Assembly (NCBI RefSeq): GCF_030700245.1 | Contig: NZ_JAUYZI010000001.1 | Coordinates: forward strand, 124,001-188,000 | DNA from: Methylobacterium amylolyticum | GTDB taxonomy: Bacteria > Pseudomonadota > Alphaproteobacteria > Rhizobiales > Beijerinckiaceae | Direction: 5' to 3' | DNA length: 64,000 nucleotides | Shown here: piece by piece, positions 8,393-16,567 of the stretch | Layout of the letters: every line of letters begins with the position of its first letter | Position numbering within the stretch: the stretch's first letter is position 1 | Translations under genes and position numbers: made by a program | The notes under the pieces: generated by a model | The model's input: the letters and a program-made list of their open reading frames with translations, nothing else | Databases searched by the model: none | Told to the model about the DNA's origin: nothing

Positions 8393-8515
8393 CGCAGGCT
8401 ACACGCGTAATGCGGTCGTCCACCACGGGGTCCTCGATCCCGGGACGCACCTGCTGCCGAAGACGTTCGGGATCGACCAGCTTGCCAAGAAGGTCCGTAC
8501 GGTCCTCGACGGCTG
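8393..8515 (+). pseudogene. remnant of a response-regulator receiver domain
   Basis: The frame ending at the TGA at 8513-8515 reads GYTRNAVVHHGVLDPG followed by LLPKTFGIDQLAKKVRTVLD. These are the last two receiver-domain elements (the K-T/P-F loop and helix 5) found at the C-terminus of hybrid histidine kinases. Upstream of GYTRN the homology stops and no start exists, so only about 35-40 codons survive. The usual KPF is KTF here, in line with decay. Confidence 0.6.
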
Positions 8516-8747
8516 AACCGCTCACCCGAACGGCTTAGCCGTCGAGGGTCTGAGGCCCTTGCGATAGGCAGCTAGGCCCGGCCACGGCCTGCATGCATCT
8601 CGATTGCAGGGATTGGCCCCATAATGGCCCCGTCTTCCGATTCGTTGACGCGGGCTCAATCACTCCGCGTCAGGATCGGGAGGAACCGACTGCTTATGCC
8701 CTCGAACCCGGACCGCCGGCCTCGACGATGACCAGGAGCGACGCCGA
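8516..8747. other. intergenic, upstream of the methyltransferase gene
   Basis: A small perfect dyad (ACGGCT-T-AGCCGT, about 8529-8541) follows the response-regulator remnant. An AGGAG ribosome site at about 8734 precedes the methyltransferase TTG start. I see no gene of its own. Confidence 0.4.
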
Positions 8748-10890
8748 TTGCAAAGGGTGGGGGCCGGCCGCGTGAGCTCGGCCCTTGAACGCGTGCTGGC
8801 GCGTACCGGCTTCACGGGCGGCCCGGAAGGCGACGCCGTGGGTCTCCGGCGTGCCGGCGATCCCCTGAACGTTCGCTTGGAGGCGGCGTTCGCCGAGCGC
8901 GGCGGCCTGGCGGCGGATGCCGTCTACGAGAGCGAGGACGGGCCCAAGCTAATCGTGAAGGCCGTGGGCGGTCGCCACGCCGCGGACGCGGATGCCTTGG
9001 ACGCGCTGCACGAGCGCGCCTGGAACCTTGGCTTGGCCCCCCTCCTGTGGATCGTCACCCCGGTCGAGGTCAGGGTCTACGACGCCTACCGCGGGGTCGG
9101 CATGGAGGAGGATCGCGGTCCCCTCGCAGTGTACGGGCTCGACGTCGAGGCGCAGATGGCCGAGCTCGACGCATTCTGCGGCCGCTTCTCGCTCGACACC
9201 GGCGCGTTCTGGTCCTCGGCACTGGCGCGAGACATCAGCCGCGACGGCAAGGTCGATAACGTCCTCCTGGGCGAGATCCGGGCGCTTGAGCAGAGGCTGG
9301 TCGCCGTATCGGCCCGGGAGACGCCCAACGTGGGCCTGGCGGACGCCCGCGAGCGCTGCCAGGAGCTCATCACCTGCACGCTGTTCGCCAGCTACCTGTT
9401 TGACCGGGGACTGGCCGGCCCGATGCTCCCGCCCGACCTGGGCGACGATCTGGCCTCCATCCTCCGGTCCCGGGAAGGAACGCTGCGCCTGCTGGCGTGG
9501 CTGCACGACACCTTCAACGGCGACGTGTTCCCGGCCGATATCGGGCAAGGCCTCCTCGACGGCCACCTCGGCCTGCTGGAGGACTTCGCCAACGGAACCC
9601 ACCTCCACGGGTGGCAGGAGGGCCAGATGCGGCTCTTCAGGTTCCGCTTCGACACGGTGCCCATCGAGCTGATCAGCTCGGTCTACGAATCCTTCGCGCA
9701 GCGCGCGGCCTCGGACATGTCGAGGGACCTGGGCGTCCATTACACCCGGGTCGAGCTCGTCCACATGGCGCTCGATCCAGTTTTCGAAGGCCTGCCGGAC
9801 GGCGCGACGGTTCTGGATCCCACCTGTGGCTCCGGCCTGTTCCTCGTTCAGTCGCTCCGTCGCCTCGTCTGGAAGCGATGCGGCGACGGGCCGAGGCCCC
9901 GCTCCCTGGTCCGCGAGATCCTCTACGGTCAGGTCCACGGCATCGACGTGCAGACGGCGGCGCTGAGGATCGCCGCGTTCAGCCTGTATCTGGCGGCGCT
10001 TGAGCTGGAGACGGAAGCCCGGCCGGGCGAGGCGATAGGGTTCCGGCATCTGGTCGGCCTGACTCTGCACCGCCTCGACTTCCTGTCGGCCGAGGCGTTC
10101 GAGCTCAGCAAGGCCCTGAAACCCGACGCCATCGTCGGCAACCCGCCGTGGACGCACGGCGTGGTGGACCTGCCGAGGCGTGGGAAGGGACCGGCCGACC
10201 TAGACGCCGAACTCTTCGCGCGTCGGAGCCCGGACCAGCGGTTCCTGTCGCGCGCGATCGACGTGATGGGCCGCTCGGGCCGGATCGCGATGTACGTGAA
10301 GGCGGCCCCGCTGCTCGCGCGGTCTCCCGAGGCCACCAGCTTCCGTGAAGCGCTTCTGCGGCGCCTGGATCGGCTCGCCATGCTGAACATGTCGCCGCTC
10401 CGGCATGACCGCCTGTTCGCCGACGCGCAGTCGCCCGGCCTGCTGCTGTGCGCGAACTGCGGCAACCTTCCCGACGGCGACAGGGTGCTCGTTGGCACCT
10501 TCCCGTGGACCCCGGACTACTCCAAGAGCGGCGCCCTCGCCCTGTCTTCAGCCGACGTGAGCGTGGTCGAGAAGGCACGTGTCCTGGCGACGCCCTCGTT
10601 CCTTAAGGCAGCGATGGTCGGCACCCCCCGCGACGCGTTGCTGATGGAGCGTATCGAGCGGGACGGGATCCCGCTTGGAACGCTGCTGGACAAGATGGGC
10701 GTCCGTTCGGGGCGGGGCTTCCAGGTGGAGGGCGGCAGGAAGACCCCGGTTCCGAAGGACATGGCGGAAATGCCGGCGCTCTGGAAGACGCCGGAATACC
10801 GGCCAGGGAGGCTCGACGGCCTCCCCCTCCCGACGCTCGCCGAGCGGAAGCTGACCGAGCTATGGCGCGTCCGCGACCTGCACATCTACA
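8748..10890 (+). pseudogene. N6-adenine DNA methyltransferase (type I/IIG-like), truncated 3' end
   Basis: About 714 residues are coding from the TTG at 8748 (AGGAG nine bases upstream; GTG at 8772 is the alternative). The N-terminal 300 residues resemble the restriction/helical part of single-chain RM or Eco57I-like proteins. SAM motif I is DPTCGSGLF (from residue 357) and catalytic motif IV is NPPW (from residue 465), so the methylase core is intact. Homology ends at about 10890, where the frame runs out of phase into the 3' end of a cusA gene. The target-recognition domain expected after the methylase core is therefore largely missing. It lies next to a Fic/AbiEi gene, suggesting the remains of a defence locus. 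The truncated protein is probably inactive. Confidence 0.7.
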
Positions 10891-11148
10891 GTCCGGCCCA
10901 AGATGATGACGGTGGTCGCCATCATGGCGGGCCTTCTACCCATCCTCTGGAGCACCGGATCGGGCTCCGAGGTCATGCAGCGGATCGCAGTGCCCATGAT
11001 CGGCGGGATGGTCTCCTCGATGGTGCTGACCCTGGTGGTGATCCCGGCGGTCTACGCCCTGGTGAAGGGGTGGGGCCTGCCGCCGGCCGATGCCGTCGCG
11101 TCGGAGGCGGTGGAAGAGGACGTGCGGCTGCCCGAGGCGGCCGAGTGA
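10888..11148 (+). pseudogene. 3' fragment of a cusA-type heavy-metal RND transporter
   Basis: The last ~85 codons of a CusA homologue remain, starting [20 protein letters not shown] and ending in the final membrane helices ([19 protein letters not shown]). The 5' part is replaced by the truncated methyltransferase. The join falls between 10885 and 10892. The fragment retains a normal stop and is followed by a DUF411 gene, a usual neighbour of cusA in copper clusters. An intact, only distantly similar CusA lies at 16568-19717. Confidence 0.8.
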
Positions 11149-11167
11149 GAGCGAACGGGAGAAGGCG

Positions 11168-11644
11168 ATGGGAAGCGATATGATGCCGTCACGACGTGCG
11201 ATGCTCGCGGGGTTGGCGGCGGGGTTGGCTCTCGGGCGGGGCGCCCTGGCGCAGGGCCTGCCGACGGTCGCGGTGACCAAGGACCCCAATTGCGGCTGCT
11301 GCGAGAAGTGGGTGACCCACCTGCGCGAGGCCGGCTTCACCGTCACCGTGACCGAGGGGCCCGTGAACCCGGTGAAGGCGCGCCTCGGCGTGCCGCGCGA
11401 CCTCGCCTCCTGCCACACCGCCCAGGTCGACGGCTACGTGGTCGAGGGCCACGTGCCGGCCGGAGCGATCAAGCGGCTCCTGGCGGAGAGACCCCGGGGA
11501 ACCGGGCTGGCCGTACCGGGCATGCCGGTCGGCTCGCCCGGCATGGAGGTCGATGGCATGGAGCCGGACACATACGACGTGGTCCTGTTCGGGCCGGAAG
11601 GTCGGAATACCTTTGCCCGATACAGGGGGGCGGAGCTTGCCTGA
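11168..11644 (+). CDS. DUF411 family metal-binding protein
   Basis: The product is 158 residues from the ATG at 11168, 19 bases after the cusA fragment stop. A Tat/Sec-like leader (RRAMLAGLAAGLALGRGALA) is followed by the family core: NCGCCEKWVTHL with closely spaced cysteines, the DLASCHTAQVDGYVVEGHVP block, and the late GRNTFARYRG. DUF411 proteins are exported or periplasmic and are found with copper and silver efflux genes, where a metal-binding role is assumed. Here it is all that remains intact of an older cus-type operon. Confidence 0.85.
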   Translation: MGSDMMPSRRAMLAGLAAGLALGRGALAQGLPTVAVTKDPNCGCCEKWVTHLREAGFTVTVTEGPVNPVKARLGVPRDLASCHTAQVDGYVVEGHVPAGAIKRLLAERPRGTGLAVPGMPVGSPGMEVDGMEPDTYDVVLFGPEGRNTFARYRGAELA

Positions 11645-11771
11645 ACCGGCGGCGTGGGTGCGGCCCGGCCGTTGGTCCCCCGCTTGACCCTCAAGACCTT
11701 TGGACCCACACGATGACCCATCGACGCTGAACGGTGCGCCTTCAGCAACCCATGGGCTCCGGCCCGTTTGA

Positions 11772-11803
11772 AGCCTGTAGGTTTCCACCTGTGGGCTTTT
11801 TTT
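11772..11803 (+). terminator. Rho-independent terminator
   Basis: An 11-bp stem (arms 11772-11782 and 11787-11797, three G:T wobbles in the middle, TTCC loop) is followed by T residues to 11803. It would end transcription from the DUF411 gene 128 bases upstream. Confidence 0.65.
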
Positions 11804-12004
11804 GCCACCGTTCCGTTCCCCGGCCGTCCCGCTTACGAACGACGCCGGGGCCTCGACCATTCCTGCAAGGAAAAGCCCCCTTCCGCTTAAGGTCAAGTAG
11901 ATGGGGTACAGCGGCTACGCCAACGCCGTGATCCGAACCGCCCAGGCCGTCGAGCACGACTCCTGGCCGAGCCCCCCTGCCAGGAACACTGGCCACTGCT
12001 TATG
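11804..12004. other. intergenic, no recognised gene
   Basis: This stretch lies between the terminator and the fic promoter. Short open frames have no recognisable motifs or ribosome sites. Its base composition becomes more AT-rich approaching the fic promoter. Confidence 0.4.
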
Positions 12005-12033
12005 TTGTTTAAAACGACAAATCAGGATATTAT
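12005..12033 (+). promoter_or_regulatory. fic promoter overlapping a repeated operator-like sequence
   Basis: A sigma-70 style promoter is visible, with -35 TTGTTT (12005-12010), 17 bases of spacing and -10 TATTAT (12028-12033). The repeat TTTAAAACGACAA (12008-12020) covers the -35 edge and spacer, the position expected for a repressor site. The same repeat recurs twice just after the gene. An AbiEi-type N-terminal domain in the product makes autorepression plausible. Confidence 0.55.
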
Positions 12034-12075
12034 GTTGGCCAGAGCGACGTTTCGAGTGTCGCCAGGAGTTCTTAA

Positions 12076-13710
12076 GTGGCCACCACTCATGGCGACCTGA
12101 TCCTTACGGGAGGTGGCCCGCAACGCGACCGCTCCCTTCAGCGGCAGGCCTCGGCCGGTAAGATCCGGCGTGTTGGCGACGGCATATACGCGTTGGCCAA
12201 CGGCCGTCCTGTCGAGGAGATCGTCTGTGGCGGATGGGCCCCCATCCTGGCTCGGTACGCTCCAGGGGCCGTGCTCATGGGCAGGACGGCCCTGCAGCGA
12301 AATCCCTGGCGCGAGCGCGGCCCGGATGGGCGCGTGGTCTTCCCGGGCTGGGTGTTCGCGACCGACCTGTCCGGAAAGGACCGCAAGCGTCTATCCTTGC
12401 CGGGTCTTGAGATCCGAACCTTCCCGGGTCCTGGTCCCCTGGAAGGGGATATGTCCTTCCTCGGCGTTCACTTGCCGAGCGATGCCCGCACCCTGCTGGA
12501 GAACCTGAAGGCCTCGCGCGCGCGAAGCGGTCCTAGCCGTACGGTCGGCCGAGAGGGCGTCGAACGGGAGGTGGAACGTCTCCTCAAGACCGCGCGGGAG
12601 GAGGGGCTCCGGGAGATCCGGCAGCGGGCCGAGCGCATCGCGGGACCGCTCGGTGCGGAGCAGGAGCTGCAGGTTCTCTTCGACATCATCGGGGCCGTCG
12701 TCGGAACCCGCAAGGCCGACCTCTCCGCCAAGGACGTGGCCGCGCGGAGGCGGCCGGATGACCCATATGACCCCGAGTGCATGGAGCGCCTCAAGGCTCT
12801 CGCGACGACGCTCGGGCGCGTCACGCCGAACCTGCCCGATCCGCATGTCGATTCCGGCGTGCGGGACTGCACGTCTTTCGTCGAGGCGTACTTCACCAAC
12901 TACATCGAGGGGACCCGCTTCCTCGTCGACAAGGCTAGGCGCATCGTGTTCGAGCATGAGCCGGCGGACGGGCGACCGCAGGACGGCCGGGACGTGACCC
13001 AGACCTTCGCCCAAGTCGCGAGCATCGTGCCGGGCGAAGGGCGCGCGTCGTCCGCGGACGAGTTCGTCGCGGAGATCCGTGAGCGGAACGCGCGGCTCCT
13101 CGACGCTCGTCCCGACAAGAAGCCTGGCGAGTTCAAGGAAGATGCCAACAGCGCGGGCAACACCGTCTTCGTGTTGCCTGACCTAGTCAGGGGGACCCTG
13201 CGCGAAGGTTTCGCCATGCTGCGCGACCTGCAGGCCCCCTTCGCCCGGGGCCTGTTCGCCCACACGCTGATCGTGCTGGTCCATCCCTTCAACGATGGCA
13301 ACGGGCGGACTGCGCGCATCATGATGACGAAGGAATTGGTCGGGGGCGGCCAGTCGCGGATCGTGGTGCCGACCATATACCGTTCGGACTACATAGGCGG
13401 GCTGCGGGCGCTCACCGCTCCCGGGACCCCGCAGGCCGCGCCCCTCGTACGCGCGATGTTGCGGTGCCAGTCCGTCACGGCGCGCATCGCCTCGGCGAAC
13501 CTGGACGAGACGTTGCGCCTCTGGGCATCGACACATGCCTTCTTGGAGGACGAGAAGAACGCGCGGTTCAGCGAGCCGAGCCCGGACGTGGACATCGTGT
13601 GGAGGCGCGGCATCCCAGCCCCATCATCCTATTGGGCGGACGTCGACTTGGCGGCCCAGCTCCAAGACGATGCATCCGACTTGGTATCTCTGGAGCGCAA
13701 TGGGTTTTAA
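12076..13710 (+). CDS. AbiEi-like DNA-binding domain fused to Fic AMP-transferase
   Basis: The product is 544 residues from a GTG with CAGGAG seven bases upstream. Residues ~1-110 look like an AbiEi-type antitoxin domain: a winged-helix start with SLQRQASAGKIRRVGDGIYA, then an enzyme-like fold. The Fic part has the catalytic motif HPFNDGNGRTAR beginning at His403, complete for AMP transfer. TNYIEG at residues 274-279 fits the (S/T)xxxE(G/N) inhibitory motif, with Glu278 as the blocking residue, which makes it a self-inhibited class II Fic. The likely reaction is transfer of AMP from ATP to a protein target, which cannot be named. It has no separate antitoxin gene beside it. It may sense damage or phage, or simply autoregulate. 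Confidence 0.8.
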   Translation: MATTHGDLILTGGGPQRDRSLQRQASAGKIRRVGDGIYALANGRPVEEIVCGGWAPILARYAPGAVLMGRTALQRNPWRERGPDGRVVFPGWVFATDLSGKDRKRLSLPGLEIRTFPGPGPLEGDMSFLGVHLPSDARTLLENLKASRARSGPSRTVGREGVEREVERLLKTAREEGLREIRQRAERIAGPLGAEQELQVLFDIIGAVVGTRKADLSAKDVAARRRPDDPYDPECMERLKALATTLGRVTPNLPDPHVDSGVRDCTSFVEAYFTNYIEGTRFLVDKARRIVFEHEPADGRPQDGRDVTQTFAQVASIVPGEGRASSADEFVAEIRERNARLLDARPDKKPGEFKEDANSAGNTVFVLPDLVRGTLREGFAMLRDLQAPFARGLFAHTLIVLVHPFNDGNGRTARIMMTKELVGGGQSRIVVPTIYRSDYIGGLRALTAPGTPQAAPLVRAMLRCQSVTARIASANLDETLRLWASTHAFLEDEKNARFSEPSPDVDIVWRRGIPAPSSYWADVDLAAQLQDDASDLVSLERNGF

Positions 13711-13748
13711 AACGACAACCCATCCAAATATGTGATTTTAAACGACAG
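13706..13748. repeat. two further copies of the fic-flanking repeat
   Basis: TTTAAAACGACAA occurs at 13706-13718, overlapping the fic stop codon, and TTTTAAACGACAG at 13736-13748, 30 bases later. Together with the copy at 12008-12020 these bracket the gene in the same orientation. They may be operators or the scars of cassette insertion. Confidence 0.6.
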
Positions 13749-13902
13749 CCCTCCTGGCTGGCCTGCCGTTATGTGCTCCCAGTGCCGCTCGCCGACGCGT
13801 TGAACGGCACATCGTCAAGGGCTGCGGACCCGATCTCGCATCTCCGGCGTTCCCGCTGCATGCCGGTGTCCGCCGACCGATGAGGGCGAGGCCTGCACGC
13901 TA

Positions 13903-13933
13903 TTGACCTTCCCATGATGGGAAGCCCCATCTG
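13903..13933 (+). promoter_or_regulatory. CueR-type copper-responsive promoter/operator
   Basis: A -35 TTGACC (13903-13908) runs into a perfect 17-bp dyad CTTCCCATGATGGGAAG (13908-13924), followed by a weak -10 at about 13928-13933. This long-spacer arrangement is the hallmark of MerR/CueR-activated copper promoters. It lies 29 bases before the HMA protein gene and would drive the copper operon. Confidence 0.75.
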
Positions 13934-13961
13934 GGTGTGACGCCATCCAAGGGAGTGCGTC

Positions 13962-14174
13962 ATGCATCGCTTCAAGGTCGAGAAGATGGGCTGCGGCGGC
14001 TGCGCCAAGTCGGTGACCCGCGCGGTCCTGGGCATCCAGCCGAACGCCCGGGTCGAGGTCGAGTTCGGAGCCAAGCTCGTGACCGTGTCGGATGCCGCCG
14101 GCCCGGCGGGCCGGATCGCTCAGGCCATCGCCGCGGCGGGCTTCCCGGCAGAGCCGCTGCTCGCGGCGGCTTGA
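13962..14174 (+). CDS. small HMA-domain copper chaperone (CopZ-like)
   Basis: The product is a 70-residue stand-alone heavy-metal-associated domain. It starts MHRFKVEKMGCGGCAKSVTR, with the metal-binding CxxC at Cys11/Cys14, and closes with IAQAIAAAGFPAEPL, typical of the beta-alpha-beta-beta-alpha-beta fold. It probably carries Cu(I) in the cytoplasm. It is the first gene behind the CueR-type promoter. Confidence 0.85.
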   Translation: MHRFKVEKMGCGGCAKSVTRAVLGIQPNARVEVEFGAKLVTVSDAAGPAGRIAQAIAAAGFPAEPLLAAA

Positions 14175-14266
14175 AACGCCGCGACGGCAACCAAATTCGC
14201 CTGCAGGCATTCACGTCTCAACGGCGGACATAGTCCCGCCACCGGAATCGGTGTAAGCCAGAACTC

Positions 14267-14731
14267 ATGAGCCTCGACCGGCAAATCGCGCGCCTGATGG
14301 CGGCGATGATCCTCGCGATCATCGCCTACGTCGCGCCGTCCGCCGTCCAGGCCCACGAGGGGCACGCCCACCACGGCCACCACGCCGCGGCGCAGCCGAA
14401 GGCAGCCCCTGCGCCGGCTTCGGCCGTCGTGACCACGCCCCCCAAGCCGGCGGTCCGCTCCGAGGCGTCCGCCTCGCTCAAGGTCGCGCTCCCGGCCGCA
14501 GCCGTCGAGCCGGTGCGCATCGAGGCAGACCGGGACGGCGGCTGCTGCCCCGGGCCCTGCAAGACCCGCTGTTGCGGACCGATGGCCTGCTGCGCCACCG
14601 GCATCCTGTCCGGCCCCTTCGCCCTGTCGCCGTCCCTGTTCCGAACCGTCACGCTGATCCCGCGCGACGTCGCCGGACGTTCGGGCCCCGGCCCCGAGGC
14701 CCTGCCCAAGCCCCCACGAACCCTCGCGTGA
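14267..14731 (+). CDS. exported His- and Cys-rich protein, copper cluster
   Basis: The product is 154 residues. A signal peptide (hydrophobic MMAAMILAIIAYVA, cleavage near VQA) leads to a His cluster HEGHAHHGHHAAAQ. An Ala/Pro-rich spacer follows, then a Cys cluster (GGCCPGPCKTRCCGPMACC, about residues 92-110). I recognise no family. The composition and position between an HMA chaperone and a CusB-type adaptor suggest a periplasmic metal buffer. The cysteines could also be oxidised structural disulfides. Confidence 0.65.
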   Translation: MSLDRQIARLMAAMILAIIAYVAPSAVQAHEGHAHHGHHAAAQPKAAPAPASAVVTTPPKPAVRSEASASLKVALPAAAVEPVRIEADRDGGCCPGPCKTRCCGPMACCATGILSGPFALSPSLFRTVTLIPRDVAGRSGPGPEALPKPPRTLA

Positions 14732-14816
14732 AGTAGGGCGCGCCTGAGGCGCGCGACGCCCGGAGTGCGCCCGAGAACGGCGCCGTCCGGACTTCCCGAC
14801 GCGAGGATTCCTGTTC

Positions 14817-16556
14817 ATGTTGACCCGTTTTGCCGCCGCCCTGCGCGCGGTGGCGCTGCTTGCCGCCGTCCTGGCGGGGCCGGCGCTCGCCCACGAGGGC
14901 CACGACCACGGCGCCGCCCAGCCCCCTGTCTCGAAGACCATCGCCCCGCGCGGCGAGGCGCTCTCGGACGCCTTCGAGCTCGTCGCCATCCCGCGCGACG
15001 GGACCTTGACGCTGTTCCTCGACCGCTTCCGGACGAACGAGCCGGTGCCCGGCGCGACCATCGAGGTCGAGACGCCGGACGGTCCCAAGGTCGCGACCGC
15101 CACGACCGACGGCGGCTACGCGCTTCCGGTGCCGTGGCTGTCGAAGCCCGGCCGGCACGATCTCGTGGCGACCGTCACGGCCGGGGACGCGGTCGATGTG
15201 CTGACCGTGGCGGTCACCGTGCTCGACCCGAAGGTCGCCGCGGCCGCGGCGCCTGCCAAGCCGGCCCCGGCTCAGGCTGCCCTGGCGCGCGTCTCCGAGG
15301 TCGCCCACGACGTCCGGGAGCGGATCACGGCCAAGGACCCGGCCCTGGTGGCCGCGGTCGCCGTCGCCTTCCTGCTCGGCGTGCTCGTGACGGCGCTCGC
15401 ACGCGGGCGCCGTGGCGCGCCGGCGGTGGCGCTGGTCGCCATCGGCATCACCCTCGTCCTCGGCACCGCCGCCTTCGCGCATGGCGACGAGGACCACGGC
15501 GCGCCCGTGCAGGGCGCCGCCCTGATCGAGCCGCGCCAGACCACGCCGGCCTCGTCGGACCTCGCGCAGCGCCTGCCCGACGGCTCCGTCTTCGTGCCGA
15601 AGCCGACCCAGCGCCTGCTGGTCCTGCGCACCACCATGACCGAGCAGGGCAGCTTTCACCGCTCGGTCGAGCTGCCCGGCCGCATCATCCCGGACCCGAA
15701 CGCCAGCGGCGTCGTGCAGTCCTCGGTCGGCGGCCGGCTCTCGCCGCCGCCGTCCGGCCTGTTTCCGCGCCTCGGCACCAAGGTGCGCAAGGGCGACGTG
15801 CTCGCGACCGTGACGCCGCCGGTCCAGGCCGTCGACGTCTCGGACATGCGCCAGCGCCAGGGCGAGCTCGATCAGCAGATCGCCATCGTCGAGCGCAGGG
15901 TCGAGCGTTTCAGGAAACTCGCCACCACCGGCGCCGTGGCCCAGACCCAACTCGACGACGCAGTCGCCGAGCTCAACGGCCTGCACGACCGCCGCGCCGC
16001 GCTCGATAAGATCCGGCAGCAGCCCGAGACCCTGGTCGCCCCCGTCGACGGCGTGGTGGCGCAGGCGACCGCGGTGGCAGGCCAGATGGCGGCACCCGGG
16101 GCCATGGTGTTTCAGATCGTCGACCCGAACCGCCTTTGGGTCGAGGCCCTCAGCTTCGACGCCCTGGCGGCGGCCCAGAACGCCACGGCTCGGCTCGCGG
16201 ACGGACGCACCCTGAAGCTCGCCTACCAGGGCACGGGCCTCGCGGATCGCAACCAGGCCATCCCGGTGCAGTTCGCGGTGCAGGGCGACGCCTCCGGCCT
16301 GCGCGTCGGCCAGTTCGTCACCGTGCTGGCCGGGACCGACACCGAGCAGTCCGGCCTGGCGCTGCCGCGCGCGGCGGTCGTGCGCACCGGCAACGGGCAG
16401 GACGTCGTCTACGAGCACACGACCGCCGAGCGCTTCGAGGCCCGGCCCGTGCGGGTCGAGCCGCTCGACGGCGACCGCGTGCTGGTCGCCGAGGGGATCG
16501 GTCCGGGCAAGCGGGTCGTGACCCAGGGCGCCGAGCTTCTCGACCAGGTCCGCTGA
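14817..16556 (+). CDS. heavy-metal RND efflux periplasmic adaptor with N-terminal extension
   Basis: The product is 579 residues, 150-200 longer than usual CusB/CzcB proteins. The extra N-terminus has a signal peptide, HEGHDHG, an Ig-like domain (about 45-140) and one or two membrane helices ([34 protein letters not shown]) ending in HGDEDHG. The HlyD-type adaptor follows from about residue 230: barrel-sandwich start near [15 protein letters not shown], a helical hairpin ([20 protein letters not shown]), then [19 protein letters not shown] and a C-terminal membrane-proximal domain. It would link the CusA pump, encoded 11 bases downstream, to an outer-membrane channel. No outer-membrane TolC-type gene is nearby. 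Confidence 0.85.
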   Translation: MLTRFAAALRAVALLAAVLAGPALAHEGHDHGAAQPPVSKTIAPRGEALSDAFELVAIPRDGTLTLFLDRFRTNEPVPGATIEVETPDGPKVATATTDGGYALPVPWLSKPGRHDLVATVTAGDAVDVLTVAVTVLDPKVAAAAAPAKPAPAQAALARVSEVAHDVRERITAKDPALVAAVAVAFLLGVLVTALARGRRGAPAVALVAIGITLVLGTAAFAHGDEDHGAPVQGAALIEPRQTTPASSDLAQRLPDGSVFVPKPTQRLLVLRTTMTEQGSFHRSVELPGRIIPDPNASGVVQSSVGGRLSPPPSGLFPRLGTKVRKGDVLATVTPPVQAVDVSDMRQRQGELDQQIAIVERRVERFRKLATTGAVAQTQLDDAVAELNGLHDRRAALDKIRQQPETLVAPVDGVVAQATAVAGQMAAPGAMVFQIVDPNRLWVEALSFDALAAAQNATARLADGRTLKLAYQGTGLADRNQAIPVQFAVQGDASGLRVGQFVTVLAGTDTEQSGLALPRAAVVRTGNGQDVVYEHTTAERFEARPVRVEPLDGDRVLVAEGIGPGKRVVTQGAELLDQVR

Positions 16557-16567
16557 AGAGGCCGCCG

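Noticed and set aside
8096..8410. Short + strand open frame of 95 codons at 8123
   Set aside because: It has no motif, no ribosome site and a composition like a shadow frame.
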